NCBI GenBank assembly: GCA_025617745.1
Contig: CM046866.1
Location: forward strand, 15,941,725 to 16,005,724
Direction: 5' to 3'
Origin: Heliocidaris erythrogramma
Taxonomy: Eukaryota > Echinodermata > Echinoidea > Camarodonta > Echinometridae
DNA length: 64,000 bases
The translations under genes were made by a program, and so were the position numbers. This document shows, one piece after another, positions 33,400 through 45,275 of this stretch. Under the pieces are notes generated by a model that had not been told where the DNA came from, did no database searches, and worked only from the letters and a program-made list of their open reading frames with translations. How positions within the stretch are numbered: the stretch's first letter is position 1; the number at the start of each line of letters is the position of its first letter.

Positions 33400-35215
33400 T
33401 TCAATTTAGATTTTCCCATTTCCTTAAATGGAGAGAAATTTTGCCTCTCTCCACTGCCAGCTTTTTTTCTGTCCATTCTTCTTCTTTAAAATTTCTTTTA
33501 ATTTCATCTATAGTTATTGGCGAACCCCTTTCTCTTCTTTAAAGATTGAAAATTTTACAAAGATTACAAAATGATTAACCAACCGTTCCTTTCCCTAATC
33601 TTCTAATTCTATTGCGCCAAATATTTCTTCCCAGCTTAAATTACCAATAGATAAAAAGTCAAACATCTCGTTGCAATTATTCCAAACCAAAGAAGCATGT
33701 TTACATTCAAAAAATAAATGACGATATGTTTCTTCTTCTTTTTTGCAATAACAGCAAAGATTATTTTGCAAGATTTTAAAGCGGAACAAATGGTGATTTG
33801 GCAATCCCATGCAACATTTTAAATTGAAAAAAACTCCCTTAATCGGCTGTTCAGAGTACACTGCCTTGGTCTCATAAAATGTTTTCAATCTTTTTATACG
33901 AAAAACTATATTTCTCCTTTAGCCTTTATAAAATATGTGGTACTGCCAAGTTGCTATTCATAAAATTAGCATATATTTTTTTAGATACAATATCATTTAT
34001 CGATATAACTCTTTTTCCAGATATAAACGATATTTCTTCTCGAAGAGAAGTATCATTATTATTCATATTCATGTTTCGTTTCGAGCTTACTGGAATCGTT
34101 TTATAAATTGTCTCTATCAATTGAAAATCTTTAAAATTTAACCCTGTCTTTGGAAGTATGAAAACGATCTTAAGTTTCCATCACAATCCATGATATGTTT
34201 CAATCTATAAATATTTTTTTCATATAATTTGTGGTCAAATATGCGTTTTCCTTCAACTCGAATTTATTTATTTTTCAAAAATATCTCGTTCCCTTTAAAT
34301 GTTTCTGATTTAAATCGAAAATCATTTGTATCTATCCACACTTCTAATAAATTCATATAAAATTGCGGCAATGATACCTTAAACAATCCAAGCAAGTAAT
34401 CGCATGAAAATATAAATTCTCCCCCAGATGTTTTGTAGAATATTTGAAATATTGTTTCCATTTCATTGCATTATTTTCTTTTAGTCTTTTAATCCACATA
34501 ACCCTCTGTGCCTTTATCAACCATTGAATGTTCATCATTTTCAAGCCACCAAGGTGGTAATCTAAATACATAGTACTTTTGTTAATTTTTTTTCTCCCAC
34601 CCCACAAAAATGCAAAAACCCATCCTGGGATTGGTGTGAGAGATGCCACATATATAAATTTTGAAAAAATAAACTGCTTTAATAACTGTATTTTTCCCAT
34701 TAATGTTAAATCTCTTTGCCTCTACCCGTTCAACAATTTCTTTACTTTACTTAATATTTCTTTATTTTACTTAATATTTCTTTATAGTTTAACCTTTCCT
34801 TTACTTTCACATCTAAAGAAAAAAATACACCGAGAATCTTCGCAAAATCTACTTTTTGACCAAAAGAAATATCATATGATTTTCTTTGAGAGGAACCTAA
34901 TAATAACACCTTCGTCTTCTCGTTATTAACTCTAAGTCCTGATACTTTTCTGAAATTTCTAAATTTGTATTACATTTTTGACGAGTTCACATCTCGAACA
35001 AAAATAGTCATATCGTCGGCATACATAACCTGCTTTACTTCTTCCTTTCCCAAGGAAATTCTTTTAATGCCGTTGTTATATCTTATATTATGCGCAAATA
35101 CTTCTATACATAAAATAAAAAGATAGGGCGAAAGGGGATCCCCTTGTCTTACTCCTCTTTCTATTTTAAAATAACTTGTCGAATCCCTTCCATTAAAATG
35201 CATTATGTAATCGAT
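33400..35215 (-). pseudogene. L1/Tx1-like LINE ORF2 fragment, minus strand
   Basis: Three blocks in order on the minus strand belong to one degraded L1-clade ORF2. (1) 35203-34970: IERGVRQGDPLSPYLFILCI (RT motif B region) and VMYADDMTIFV (catalytic YADD motif). (2) 34700-34353: the connection region, with 'FLWGGRKKINKSTMYLDYHLGGLKMMNI', typical of L1/Tx1 elements. (3) 33888-33595: a zinc-knuckle-like reverse-transcriptase C-terminal domain with CCYCKKEEETYRHLFFEC (C-x2-C...H...C). Frameshifts and stops separate the blocks, and the endonuclease and first RT motifs are absent (5' truncation near 35210). Inactive. Confidence 0.8.
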
Positions 35216-35375
35216 TTATTATTTACCCAGAATATATAATTTGTATTTTGATTGATTTATGGAAATAAAACTAAACTGAAATTTTTAATTTGTAAACAAA
35301 TCTTTCGGCATATTACTCCCAGTGTTAAAGATCGTATGCTCGATCTGTAATGAAAAACACAAGTCAGAAAAAATT

Positions 35376-35448
35376 GGAACCAGCGGGATTCGAACCTGTC
35401 ATCTACTGCTTGCCGGGCAGCGACTTAACCACCAGGCTATTCTGGTTC
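35376..35448 (-). tRNA. tRNA-like sequence or pseudogene (left arm)
   Basis: 73 bases with acceptor arms GAACCAG / CTGGTTC, an A-box region GCCTGGTGGTTAAGTCG and an exact B box GGTTCGAATCC. The anticodon stem GCTGC/GCAGT encloses CCGGCAA, giving a GGC (Ala-type) triplet. Position 33 is C instead of the invariant U, and the T-stem has mismatches, so it is more likely a SINE head or pseudogene than a working tRNA. Confidence 0.4.
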
Positions 35449-35633
35449 ACGGCCAAGTCACGACGAACTAGAATCAAATACCCCAAGATCCTCTTCTTTC
35501 TGACTCATTAATATTCAAACGGTCCGCCGTGGACAATGGTTAGTAAACGAAGAAGCTTGACTGTTTGAATATTAATGAGTCAGAAAGAAGAGGATCTTGG
35601 GTATTTGATTCTAGTTCGTCGTGACTTGGCCGT

Positions 35634-35706
35634 GAACCAGAATAGCCTGGTGGTTAAGTCGCTGCCCGGCAAGCAGTAGATGACAGGTTCGAATCCCGCT
35701 GGTTCC
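35634..35706 (+). tRNA. tRNA-like sequence or pseudogene (right arm)
   Basis: Mirror copy of the minus-strand unit at 35376-35448 with the same bases, including the C at position 33. Both Pol III boxes are intact in each copy, so divergent Pol III transcription is conceivable. Confidence 0.4.
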
Positions 35707-35841
35707 AATTTTTTCTGACTTGTGTTTTTCATTACAGATCGAGCATACGATCTTTAACACTGGGAGTAATATGCCGAAAGATTTGTTTACAAATTAAAAA
35801 TTCCTCCCCAGTCAAGCTTCTTCGTTTACTAAACTGAAATT

Positions 35842-36985
35842 GAAACTAAATTCTAAATAGTAGTACTATTTCATGGTATGTTGATTACCCTCTGGACAAC
35901 CCCTTCGGACAACTAGCCTTGAACAACCTAGCGTGTAGTTTCCATGAGATGCTATTTATTCGGGTGGTCATGCCCTCAGGGGTACTCGTCTAATCTAGTC
36001 TAGTCCAGAGGAAGTTGTCCGGCCGGTAAATGTCATAGCGGTAAGTTTTCTGAGTATGGTACTTTTTATATTTTATTATTTCTTCAGGTTTATGTTAAAT
36101 AATGACTTCTTTCAAATAATACTAATGAAACGCTCTGAAAATGATGAACGAAGTTTTATCTGATTTTTTTCCAATTGATGATATTTTGAATTTGTACTCC
36201 TGTTCATGTCTGAGAAATCAATTTTGGGATAATATCTACGTGTTTTCCGAGTACAGTATTTTCTATTGATGTACATGTATTTTTAAGCATTAAATTTACA
36301 ATTTCATTGTCGGCAATGATTATATGAATATGTTGAAGTTTGTTTTAATTTTCAATTCAACACATGATTCAAATTAATTTTTGACAATTTATAAACGCCT
36401 TCAATGAGTGAATTTCATTCAAAATGGCTACTTGGTAGGTGATATTAATAGTAAACGAAGAACTTCAATTGCTCTTAGCTCTTAGTGCATGGGGGGGGGG
36501 GGGGGGGTCCTACTCACTAGTTAACTTTAAAATTGGCCCTCGAAAAGGCTTCGGCTTATTCTCAAGTTACCGACTGTGGGTTAGCTACGAGGGGCACGAT
36601 CATGGTAAAATCCCGAATTCGAATGGCGAAAAGAGAGAGACAGACAGAGAGAGAGAGGTGAGAAATGGAATACGGGGAAAGAGACGTTAAGGAAGGTGAT
36701 ATAACTCCCTTCCAAAGCCCCCACCCCAATTTAATAGCCTAGGTTAAACAATTCGCATTCCATTCACAAAGATCCCTGGCTTACGACCGCGATAATAGCG
36801 ACGATGAACGGCGACAAATGAGCATCAGTGATTGCGAGACCAACTTATCACGACGACTATGCTGCCAGCACGGAGTTGATGCACAACGTCGGCAAACCGG
36901 ACGATTACCAATATCACACGACTGCTTCTTCTTCTGGTTTGCGTATCCTTCCTCCTTCACAGATAAACTTCAGTGAGGATAACTT
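35842..36985. other. Intergenic DNA
   Basis: Contains 'GGACAAC' words near 35893-35925 and a complementary AAGTTGTCCGG near 36011, a G tract (about 17) near 36490, and a GAGAGACAGACAGAGAGAGAG run near 36633-36660. No gene was seen. Confidence 0.45.
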
Positions 36986-36989
36986 TATA

Positions 36990-37203
36990 GGGTCTGCTCG
37001 CTATTCATAAGGACCGCTATTCATAGAAAACCGCTATTCATTTTAACACGCGTTATGAACAGCGGTCCTTATGAATAGCGAGGTAATTTGTCTATGGTTT
37101 GCTCACTATTTAGAAGGACCGCTATTCATAAAAAACGCTATTCATTTAGTCACGTGTTATGGATAGCGGTCCTTATGAATAGCGTGACTAGCGAGGTTAC
37201 CCC
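36990..37203. repeat. CTATTCATAAGGACCGC-family element, copy 2, with 8-bp TSD
   Basis: The best-preserved copy. It starts GGGTCTGCTCGCTATTCATA, ends CTAGCGAGGTTACCCC, and is flanked on both sides by ACTTTATA (36982-36989 and 37204-37211). The outermost bases, GGG..CTCGCTA / TAGCGAGG..CCC, are inverted. An 8-bp target duplication is typical of the hAT and P superfamilies. Confidence 0.8.
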
Positions 37204-37211
37204 ACTTTATA

Positions 37212-38079
37212 ATGAGAACTGGAATTCAATAGTGTTATCATTATGACTATATTTCTTGATAAAATTTAGTTAAATTCAGCGATAAACGCAAGGCAAAACA
37301 ATAATGACAAGGCGAACAGAAAAAAAGATATATCCTCTCCGCCGGCCGGAACCAACAGGTCAACTCTCTTCTCAAAATACACGTGTTTTTTTCAGCATGT
37401 AGCAGTATTTTGAAATTTCCTTTCATCGCGTTCATTTGCACTGTCATTTAAAACATTTAATTGTCACCTGGAGTCCTGGACTGTCGCATTAAATGTAGGT
37501 TACGTTGGCGATATCAATACAATGTTGAACAATAAGAATACGGAAAACTTTTTTTAGACTTGAAGGACTAGTGAATGGCTAAATCATTCTCAATATCGTA
37601 ACAATGCACCTGAAAGAGTTAGGAACAATATGAGAAACATTTTGCCAACATTTTATTTTTTGTGAGACACAAGTACCAGAACTTCATCTTATATAATACA
37701 AATTGGTAATGTACCCGATAAATGGTTCCTAACTTTAAAAAAGTCACATCATTCTTGGCTATTTTGATATTTCTTGAAAGAGGTCACCGTTGATATGTGC
37801 AGGAAACAGAATATTGACATATAAAGTACCCTATCCGGACAACTACCCATCAGACTACATCCCGCCAGGACAAATGCCGCGGAACCTGGGCTGCAGCCCC
37901 CCCCCCCCCCCCAATTTTTTGAGCAGACACGTTAAAAGCTCGGATAAAGGCTCGAAAATTGTGATCAAAAACGCTCCTGTAGATAACTATCCCTAGGACA
38001 ATGGCCACCCAGACAAGTGCCCCTCATAAAAAAAAGTAAACACACAGCAATTAATTAGTAAGTTTACACTACCCTTCCA
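37212..38079. other. Intergenic DNA
   Basis: No gene. A stretch near 37832-38010 contains GGACAACTACCC, GGACAAATGCC and GGACAATGGCC words and a C tract near 37899. It is probably a relative of the array at 60430-60905. Confidence 0.45.
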
Positions 38080-38238
38080 GAGACTTATTTATTTATTTAT
38101 TTTTTCTAATTTTTTTAAAACTTATTTTTTAAAACTTATTATTTTTATTTTTTTTATTTATTTATTTATTTATTTAATTTATTTATTTATTTATTTATTT
38201 TATTATTTATTTTTTTTATTTTTTTTTTTTTGGGGGGG
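38080..38238 (+). repeat. (TTTA)n-rich low-complexity block
   Basis: ATTTATTTATT-type repeats and long T runs, ending in a T tract and seven to eight G. Confidence 0.85.
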
Positions 38239-40284
38239 TGCTGTTTTCCTAGGTCTTCATTATCATATGGGTAAGCGTCCGGGTTACAGTCGAATAGTAG
38301 CTGTCCTAGAATATAAAAATAATGATATCTATATGAATTATGTAAACATTTACAGGGATAAATCATGCACAAAGTTTGGTACAAAGTTACCAAATCACTT
38401 TAAAGTGATTTGGTAACTTTGTAGAGGCTTGATAAAATCTGAGCTACCTGGCCTTACAATGCTATCAGTGTATGTAATCTGGTATAAAAATGAAGCCCAG
38501 GGCAAAGAGCACTTCAAAATCATCATGTGCTTCACACAAGTAAACATATGCGAGTGACTGGAAATGCCAGACTCATTTTCCCCCATAGACTCAGTGTTAG
38601 ACTAAAGGCGGATTCACACCAAACACGACAAACGACAAACGACACGACAGCACGACATGAACGACTTTCTGAAAAATCGCTCTAATGCAAACCCTATGGC
38701 ACCGTGCACACTGCCACGACGTTTTCCGAAACGTCGTGCACGACGTTTTTAGGGGTTTTTAGTCGTTTCAGAAAATCGCTCAGCGAGCGATTTTCCCAGC
38801 ACGACAAAACGACATTTTGGCCACCAACCAATTAGCGTGGAGGATTTGCAGTGACGTCATATTTATCCAAGGCTGCTAATTGATGGCAGAAACTTTTCAT
38901 TTCTCCAGCTCATATCTCTATGGGATTTTACGTGTAAATTATTTTATCGCACCGCACAAAAAGTACCATAGAGCTATGCACAAAAACACAGCACTCGTTA
39001 TGTTTTCGTCGAGTCCAACCAAAAGGAGATTTCCAAGTTACATAGGCCTACTTGTCTGATTGATCCTTTGGTTGAAAGGTTGCTGAAAATTTATCTTCGG
39101 TAAGTAAAATTAAGCCTAATTTGATGAGAGGTCTATATATTAAATGTTTGACCAACTTATCAAAGGCTAATAATATATATGTTTGACCAACTTGACAAAG
39201 ACCAAAACCAACGTTAACAATAACATACAGTATAGGCCTAGATCTAACTATAAATGGTGGCTAAACCAAACTTTACTTAGCCCTAGCCTAGGCTAGGTTA
39301 GGCCCTACTGAGCAAATTCAATGAGATCTAGATCTAGATCCCTGGCTCCAGATTTAACTTAGAATAGATCCAGCTGTCTAACTTGTTAGATATAATTCCT
39401 AGCATTAACATATAAACTAAACTAAACTAAAGTAAAGCTAAACTCAAGTCAAGCCCGGTCCCAGGACCATTCCAGGTCCAGGTCTGGAGTCCAGGCAGTG
39501 TATCTGGCCTGACAAGCGGAGGGGGCATGGTATGGACTATGGCTTGGCATGGTATGGCCATCAATCCGTTTAAAGTCAGAGCTACTATGGTCTGGATCCG
39601 GGGTCTGGATATGACTATCATGGTCTAATGTCTGTGTAAAATCTACAGAGAGAGAGAGAGGCCCCTCCCCCTAAACAAACAAACAAACAAACAAAAAACA
39701 ACCCAAAACCCCAAAACAAACGAAACAAAAGTAAAACAAAAACACCGGCTGCAAATTTCGAACCTGTCACTGACTTTAAACGTTACTAGACCATCAAATT
39801 GACATAGTCACACTAGACCTATTGTTAGTTCTTAATTTGTTATGAAGAGCCTAGGCTAGGACTACTTTGGCTAACTTTATGTGGATCTAACTTAGATCTA
39901 ATTCAGAGAGCCTTTTTTCTTATTTGTTGGTCTAGATATAGGCCTAGTGTTTCCTTTTCTTTGTCATTGTTGAGTATAAAAAGAATGATGTGTACAGTGT
40001 AGAGTCTAGAGTTTGACTTCATTTTTTAGGCTTCATTTTTTAGTCTAAAATGTTAGACTCGTCCATATCTTTTTGTTTTGTTAGTTTTTGTTTTAGATAG
40101 TTTTGTTTCTTTTTGTTTTAATCAAAGCATTTTCAGTAGATCTAGAAGCAGTATAAGTTACAGGCCAATAACAATAAAAAGGAGGAAAATAATCAGATCA
40201 ATTTTACATAATTAAGGCAATAAAACTAAAATTTTCAGAGATTTTTTTAGTAGGGCTACAAATCTGCAATAGGGATGTCAAAGA

Positions 40285-40465
40285 TCTAGCAGTGGCAGAG
40301 TTATGGGGGCATATCTTTTTGCTTGTCAGAGAATTTGAAGGGAAACTGGATCAAAAAAATCTGACCTTTTTTTTCTTCTTTGCTTGTCAGAAAGTTTTTT
40401 GAGATATTCCCCCCCCCCCCCCCCCTTTGACAAAATCCTGATTCCTGGATCCACCCCTGGATCTA
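40285..40465 (+). repeat. C-rich dispersed repeat, diverged copy
   Basis: Contains two TTTGCTTGTCAGA modules, a C tract near 40410 and an end AAAATCCTGATTCCTGGATCC, as in the copy at 16855-17135. It sits inside the THAP transposon, so it inserted later. Confidence 0.6.
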
Positions 40466-41333
40466 GAGTTGATGTAGATCTGCAATGTATATATGCATTA
40501 TGTACATTCTACTTGCTGTTTATAAGTTACCCGTAAGTCTACATTGAGAAAAAGGGACGAATCCCATCACTTGTTTGAGTGGGAGCATAGCAAGTTATGA
40601 ATCAAATTATATATCACTAGTGTCTTTATTATGATTTATCTTATGCCATATCACTAAATAAACTTATGATAGATTGAAATAGGTTAAATTTTATGTTTCA
40701 CTTTTTTTTCAAGTTGAATAATTACATAAATTTACATCACAAGACCACCCATTCTATATGAGACTACATGTGGATTTCTAAGATGAAATAAACCTTACAT
40801 ATTTATTTGTAGTCTTATTTTTTGCTATTTTCTTCCTCTATTTTTTGCAGCATAAAAGAATGGGCCATGATGAACTTCTGGAAACCCAGGCAAATCGCTG
40901 TACAAAGATGAGGATATTAAAGGCAAGACACATTTGCTGAAATATTGCCAGCAAGCTTGAAAGATCTGGTAATTATTTTGTTTCATTCAATTATAAAATG
41001 AAGTTAAAGGGTCACTAAAATAAAAAAAATAATTGCCCATTTTTCGTAGGAAGGTGTCATCAGGAGCCAAAAAAGTACATTTTTGCTGATTTACACAGTC
41101 ATAAGCCCCGCCCCTAAAAAAACCCATCGAAGCGACATCGTGATCACGTGATCTGTGACGCATGAAAAGTAAGGGAAAATATTCCACTAACCTATACCGT
41201 GCGCGCCCGGAGGCCCCCGCAGGCCCAGCCCGGTGCCGAGCATGATATTCACCGTATCGACCATTTGCATTGCGTATTTTCGTGTATTTAATTCCTCACA
41301 ATAAATTTGATTTTGGGACACAGTTTCATCAAT

Positions 41334-41717
41334 AATGCCTAATCGGTGTATAGTTGCGGGCTGTAGCAAGACCCCTAAAGATGGTGTAAGCCTACATCAT
41401 TTTCCTAAAGATGAAAATCTACGGAAATTGTGGGTCGCAAATGTAAAGCTCACGCGGGAAGAGTGGCAAGGGCCGGCCAAGTGAGTGGAGTACAATCTGC
41501 AGCGATCACTTTGCCGAAAATGATTTTGAGGATTCTGGCCTGTATTCCGAATTTGGCATGAAGAGAAGGATAAGGCTGGCTAAAATAAAAGATTCAGCTA
41601 TTCCAAAGATCAGACCGGGGATCAGACTTGGAGTCAAGTCTTCCAATCTGTTTTTCAACGACAGCAGCTGCAGCAGCTTCACCCGTAGACCGAAAATTCT
41701 GTCTCTCGTTCGTTAGC
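41334..41717 (+). pseudogene. THAP-domain DNA-binding protein, frameshifted
   Basis: From ATG at 41334 the frame begins MPNRCIVAGCSKTPKDGVSL, then HHFPKDE and a Trp-containing helix, up to a TGA at about 41482. One base out of frame, the domain continues at once as STICSDHFAENDFEDSGLYS. Together these show the THAP zinc-binding pattern C-x4-C ... C-x2-H, with the conserved HFP and the later Trp. THAP domains bind DNA in P-element-type, Kolobok and ISL2EU/IS4EU-type transposases. The shift, a later 71-bp hairpin insertion and the absence of a recognisable catalytic domain mean the gene is dead. Confidence 0.75.
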
Positions 41718-41758
41718 TAAGACGACCTAACGAACGAGAGACAGCATTTTTCGGTCTA
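41688..41758. mobile_element. 71-bp hairpin insertion with 11-bp target duplication
   Basis: GACCGAAAATTCTGTCTCTC and its near-perfect mirror ending CTTTTTCGGTC-type bases enclose a 10-base loop. CTTCACCCGTA is duplicated on each side (41677-41687 and 41759-41769). The insertion interrupts the THAP gene's second frame and creates its stop. Confidence 0.75.
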
Positions 41759-44700
41759 CTTCACCCGTAACCCACGGCCCTTCACCGTATTCTGCGAGGG
41801 GTTCAGACATATAATATGGTCGAATTTCCCCTTACCACTCGAGCTGCTTTGCCTTCGGGGTCTGATGATAAATCATCTGATAAATCAGAGTTCGTATCTG
41901 CATGGCTCAGAAAAGTCCTCCAAATCGGAATCGCGGGCACTTTTCCTCTCTCTCTATAAGTTATTCGAATTCAGCCAAAATCAGCCAAAAGTCAGTACTA
42001 ACGTACTTTGTAAAGCGAAGTAAAAAAAAAAAAAAAAAAAGCCGTAAGTGAAATAAACAAAAAAAAAAAAGCGTTCACCAGTCGCTATGTACGAGGGGAA
42101 CATAGTCACTGCCGTACTTTGTGTAGGACATAGTACATAAAGACGCATAAAACGGCTGTGCACGCGTTTATGACCAATGCAAAATTTTCGTTCTTCAAGC
42201 TCAGATGGATGAGAACATTGTTCAAAAGAAAAGCTAAAAAACAAAACAAGAGCTGTATATTTGGGCAAAAGCGTTTTCTGATCTTGTAGAAAATATATTG
42301 CTAATGATTATTCACTCCTAAGATTATATTGATTAATTTCCTTTTTTCAGAAATTGTCCGTTGAACAGAGGGGTCAAATACCGCATTCTGTGTACAATAT
42401 TATATGCTTCAGCCTGCAGATCTTGTGCCTCTTACTTTTCATACGTCACTTGGGGGTTAGCCAATCAGCTCACGAGTTTTAAGGAACGGTCCCAAAACCT
42501 CTACTTTTCCCCCTTTTTCGCCAAAACGAGACAAAATTTGGACAATCGATTGGCAGATTCGTGATTAGAAGGCCAAACTACATGGAAAGAGCACCCATTT
42601 TCTCTCTAATTTAGTCAACCTTTAAAGATTCGTTTGGAGATGGAAACTAAGTCGTTTTTATATCTAGATACTTTACATACAGTGCATCCCCCATCAATTA
42701 TGTTCTTATAAATAAAACATAAAGCACGTCGGAATTCACCTGTCAAATGATTTCTTTACTGTTTTATTTTTTTAAATCATTATTATTGTCAGCATTGTTA
42801 TTTTGTCTTTTACAGAAAATTATTATTTTCATTTTGCTTTGTTATTTCTTATCCTGGCAATTAAAAATACAATAATGATATAATTTCCTTTCTCACTAAA
42901 TTTACAGGAGAAAGTACTGAATGTAGTTTGGTCAACATACACGTACAGGCTTGTTTCATGCAGTACAAGAACATGGGCAAGAACGAAGGAAGAGAAGTGG
43001 AACTGGTGCATCATCATTTCAGGTCATCACACTCCCGTTTCCCGTCATCAAGGGAAAACACCTACTAACGTACATGTACTAGTATTTTTGATTGCACATC
43101 CTTACCTAGAGAGTAAGTACAATTTCATTTATAAATAGTACAATACATGTAACAATCCAATTGTTTCCCAATGCACGAATTCATGGAAATTGGGGATGGG
43201 TGTTCATTCAAAGTCGTGTCAAATAGTTGATCTGCTTCGTTTAAATAGGGAAATAATTTATACCCTGATCTTCTATTTACTAACATAAGCTTTGTCATGG
43301 TCCTACACAACCATAACATTTAATATATAAACACTGATCATGCATACTTGTGTTATAGTCCCTTGCTATGTTAAGTGCTGTTTTCTCATCTTATTATAGT
43401 TCTGTTCATTCAAGTAAATGTTTAGTTACTTTGATGTATGTGTTTTGTGAAAAAAAATGTTATACAATTGTACTAGTCACTTGGTAGCTATGATGTAATG
43501 ATGTTAGGAAGGCTATATCATTGTTTAATTCCTTTTTCATTTTGTAGGGCACACATCTACAAGAGATCGTACCTGGTAGCTGATGCAAAAGGATGCTCTC
43601 AAGGACAAGAGGGGGTCGAAGGGAATGAACTTGAAGCCATTCATCATTCTCAAATAGCAGTGTCTCCCCCAGTCCATCGGCTGCTAATATTTGATACTCC
43701 CTGTGTCACCACACCCTTCCTTGTATTTCCTATAGTACCCCAGTACCCCCTGCCCCCCCCCCCGATCTCAATCCTCAAATGATCTCACAATGTGTGCAAG
43801 GACACACCAAAGGCATAACAAAATGAAGTTGACAGAATCCATTCATTTCCGTATTCTGAATAACAGTCCTACTCCCATGAAGAATTTTATTTTACAGCCC
43901 CTATAACTACATGTATGTTACTTCTCTTCCTTAATTTGCTACATGTTATGCATTACAACTGGTTAGATTGTTATTAGTCTGCAATAAGTAATTTCTTTTA
44001 GTGGGGACATTTAAACTTTTACCAAATCTCTATTTTCAAAATCTAACTGTGGTTAATAATGTTGAATATCAAGTTACGTCCGCCCCCTTACATAACCATT
44101 AGGCCATTGCAGATTTAATTTCGGGACTGAGGTGCATTTTACAGCACGTCCAAAGTATTTTAGAATGGGGGTGTCCGAGCCAATTGTATTTGCTTACTAC
44201 ATCATACATTCTTGGGGGATGAATTTAATTTGCACTCTAATGGAGCTTGAACTTTTTTTACATACCTTACAATACCATAATATTATTGATAAGATATTAA
44301 GATATTTAGTTTATTTGGTTTCATATTTGCATGATTTTTTTTAATGTACTATTTTAAGGAAAATCCATATTGGTCTATTTGTTAAAGGTGCTAGTAGGAA
44401 TCCCATTAAAGATTTGAATTACAGTATTAAATTCTTTTTTTTTTTTGTCTTTTAAATATTGGTTTTTGTATCGTTTGTATTGTCCAATTAGCCTAGAGTT
44501 TTTTCAGCTCTCAAACAGAATACAACAGGCACTGAACTTGTTACAAAAATTTTGAAAGAGAGAGGGAAGGGGCATGGAGAGAGAGAGACGGGGTGGGTGT
44601 AGAGAGAAAGAGAGAGAGGGAGAAGAAATGGGGAATTACATTGAATAGTATGTTGTGTTTTTTTCAATGAAACTCTGAAAATTGGTTCTTTTTGGGTCAT

Positions 44701-45057
44701 TTTAAGATGCACCGTAATATGGGGTAAAGAATTGCTTTTACTTTGTTGACAAAATATCAGCAGATTTTTTTTTATCAACCATGAGTTTGTGTTGAGATAA
44801 ATTATATAGAAATAGAAAACAAAAATTTCTGTTAGTCCACCAAGAGATTCAAGTACTTTCCTGTCTGGAGGTACCCAAAATCCATATAAAATATATAAGC
44901 CTGCACAACTATTTTCAATTAAGGAAATATATTTTTCTGGTCGTTTTAATTGTCTATAAAATATGGTAAAGAGTGAGTGTATAAGACAAAATTGCCCCCC
45001 TCCCCATATAGTGTACGGTGGGTGTGTGCCGCAAAATTTATGTTCCAAATGTTCCGG

Positions 45058-45275
45058 ATTTAGTAGGAGGGGCACATTCGGCCCGTCCCCCCCCCCCCCT
45101 TTGGAAGAAAAATATGTATTGTGCCCCCCCCCCCCCATTTTAGAACGAAAACCTTTTTTTTTTTTGCTTGTCAGAGAATTATGGAGGGAACTGGACCCCC
45201 CCCTTGACCCCCCCCCCCCCTTCTCCGCCCCCCACTGAGCGAATTTTGGAGGTCTGTCAAATTTTTGTTTCCCCC
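45058..45275 (+). repeat. C-rich dispersed repeat, copy
   Basis: GATTTAGTAGGAGGGGCACA, several C tracts, TTTTGCTTGTCAGAGAATTA and CACTGAGCGAATTTTGGAGG match the family at 16855-17135. Glycine- or proline-rich frames through this copy (44488-45375 on the minus strand, 44963-45356 on the plus strand) are not genes. Confidence 0.7.

Larger units (their letters stand above)
35270..35841. repeat. Palindrome with 240-bp arms and two tRNA-like units, 14-bp flanking repeat
   Basis: Arms 35280-35520 and 35563-35802 are near-perfect reverse complements around a 42-base spacer. The direct repeat ACTAAACTGAAATT flanks the structure at 35270-35283 and 35828-35841. The spacer also contains a 22-base segment whose complement lies just outside the right arm (35809-35830). 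Each arm holds one 73-base tRNA-like sequence. The long A/T-rich target repeat fits LINE-mediated retroposition of a tRNA-derived SINE that then became an inverted dimer. Confidence 0.75.

Noticed and set aside
35376-35706. Two functional tRNA genes
   Set aside because: C at position 33, mismatched T-stem and location in a palindromic insertion argue for SINE heads or pseudogenes.
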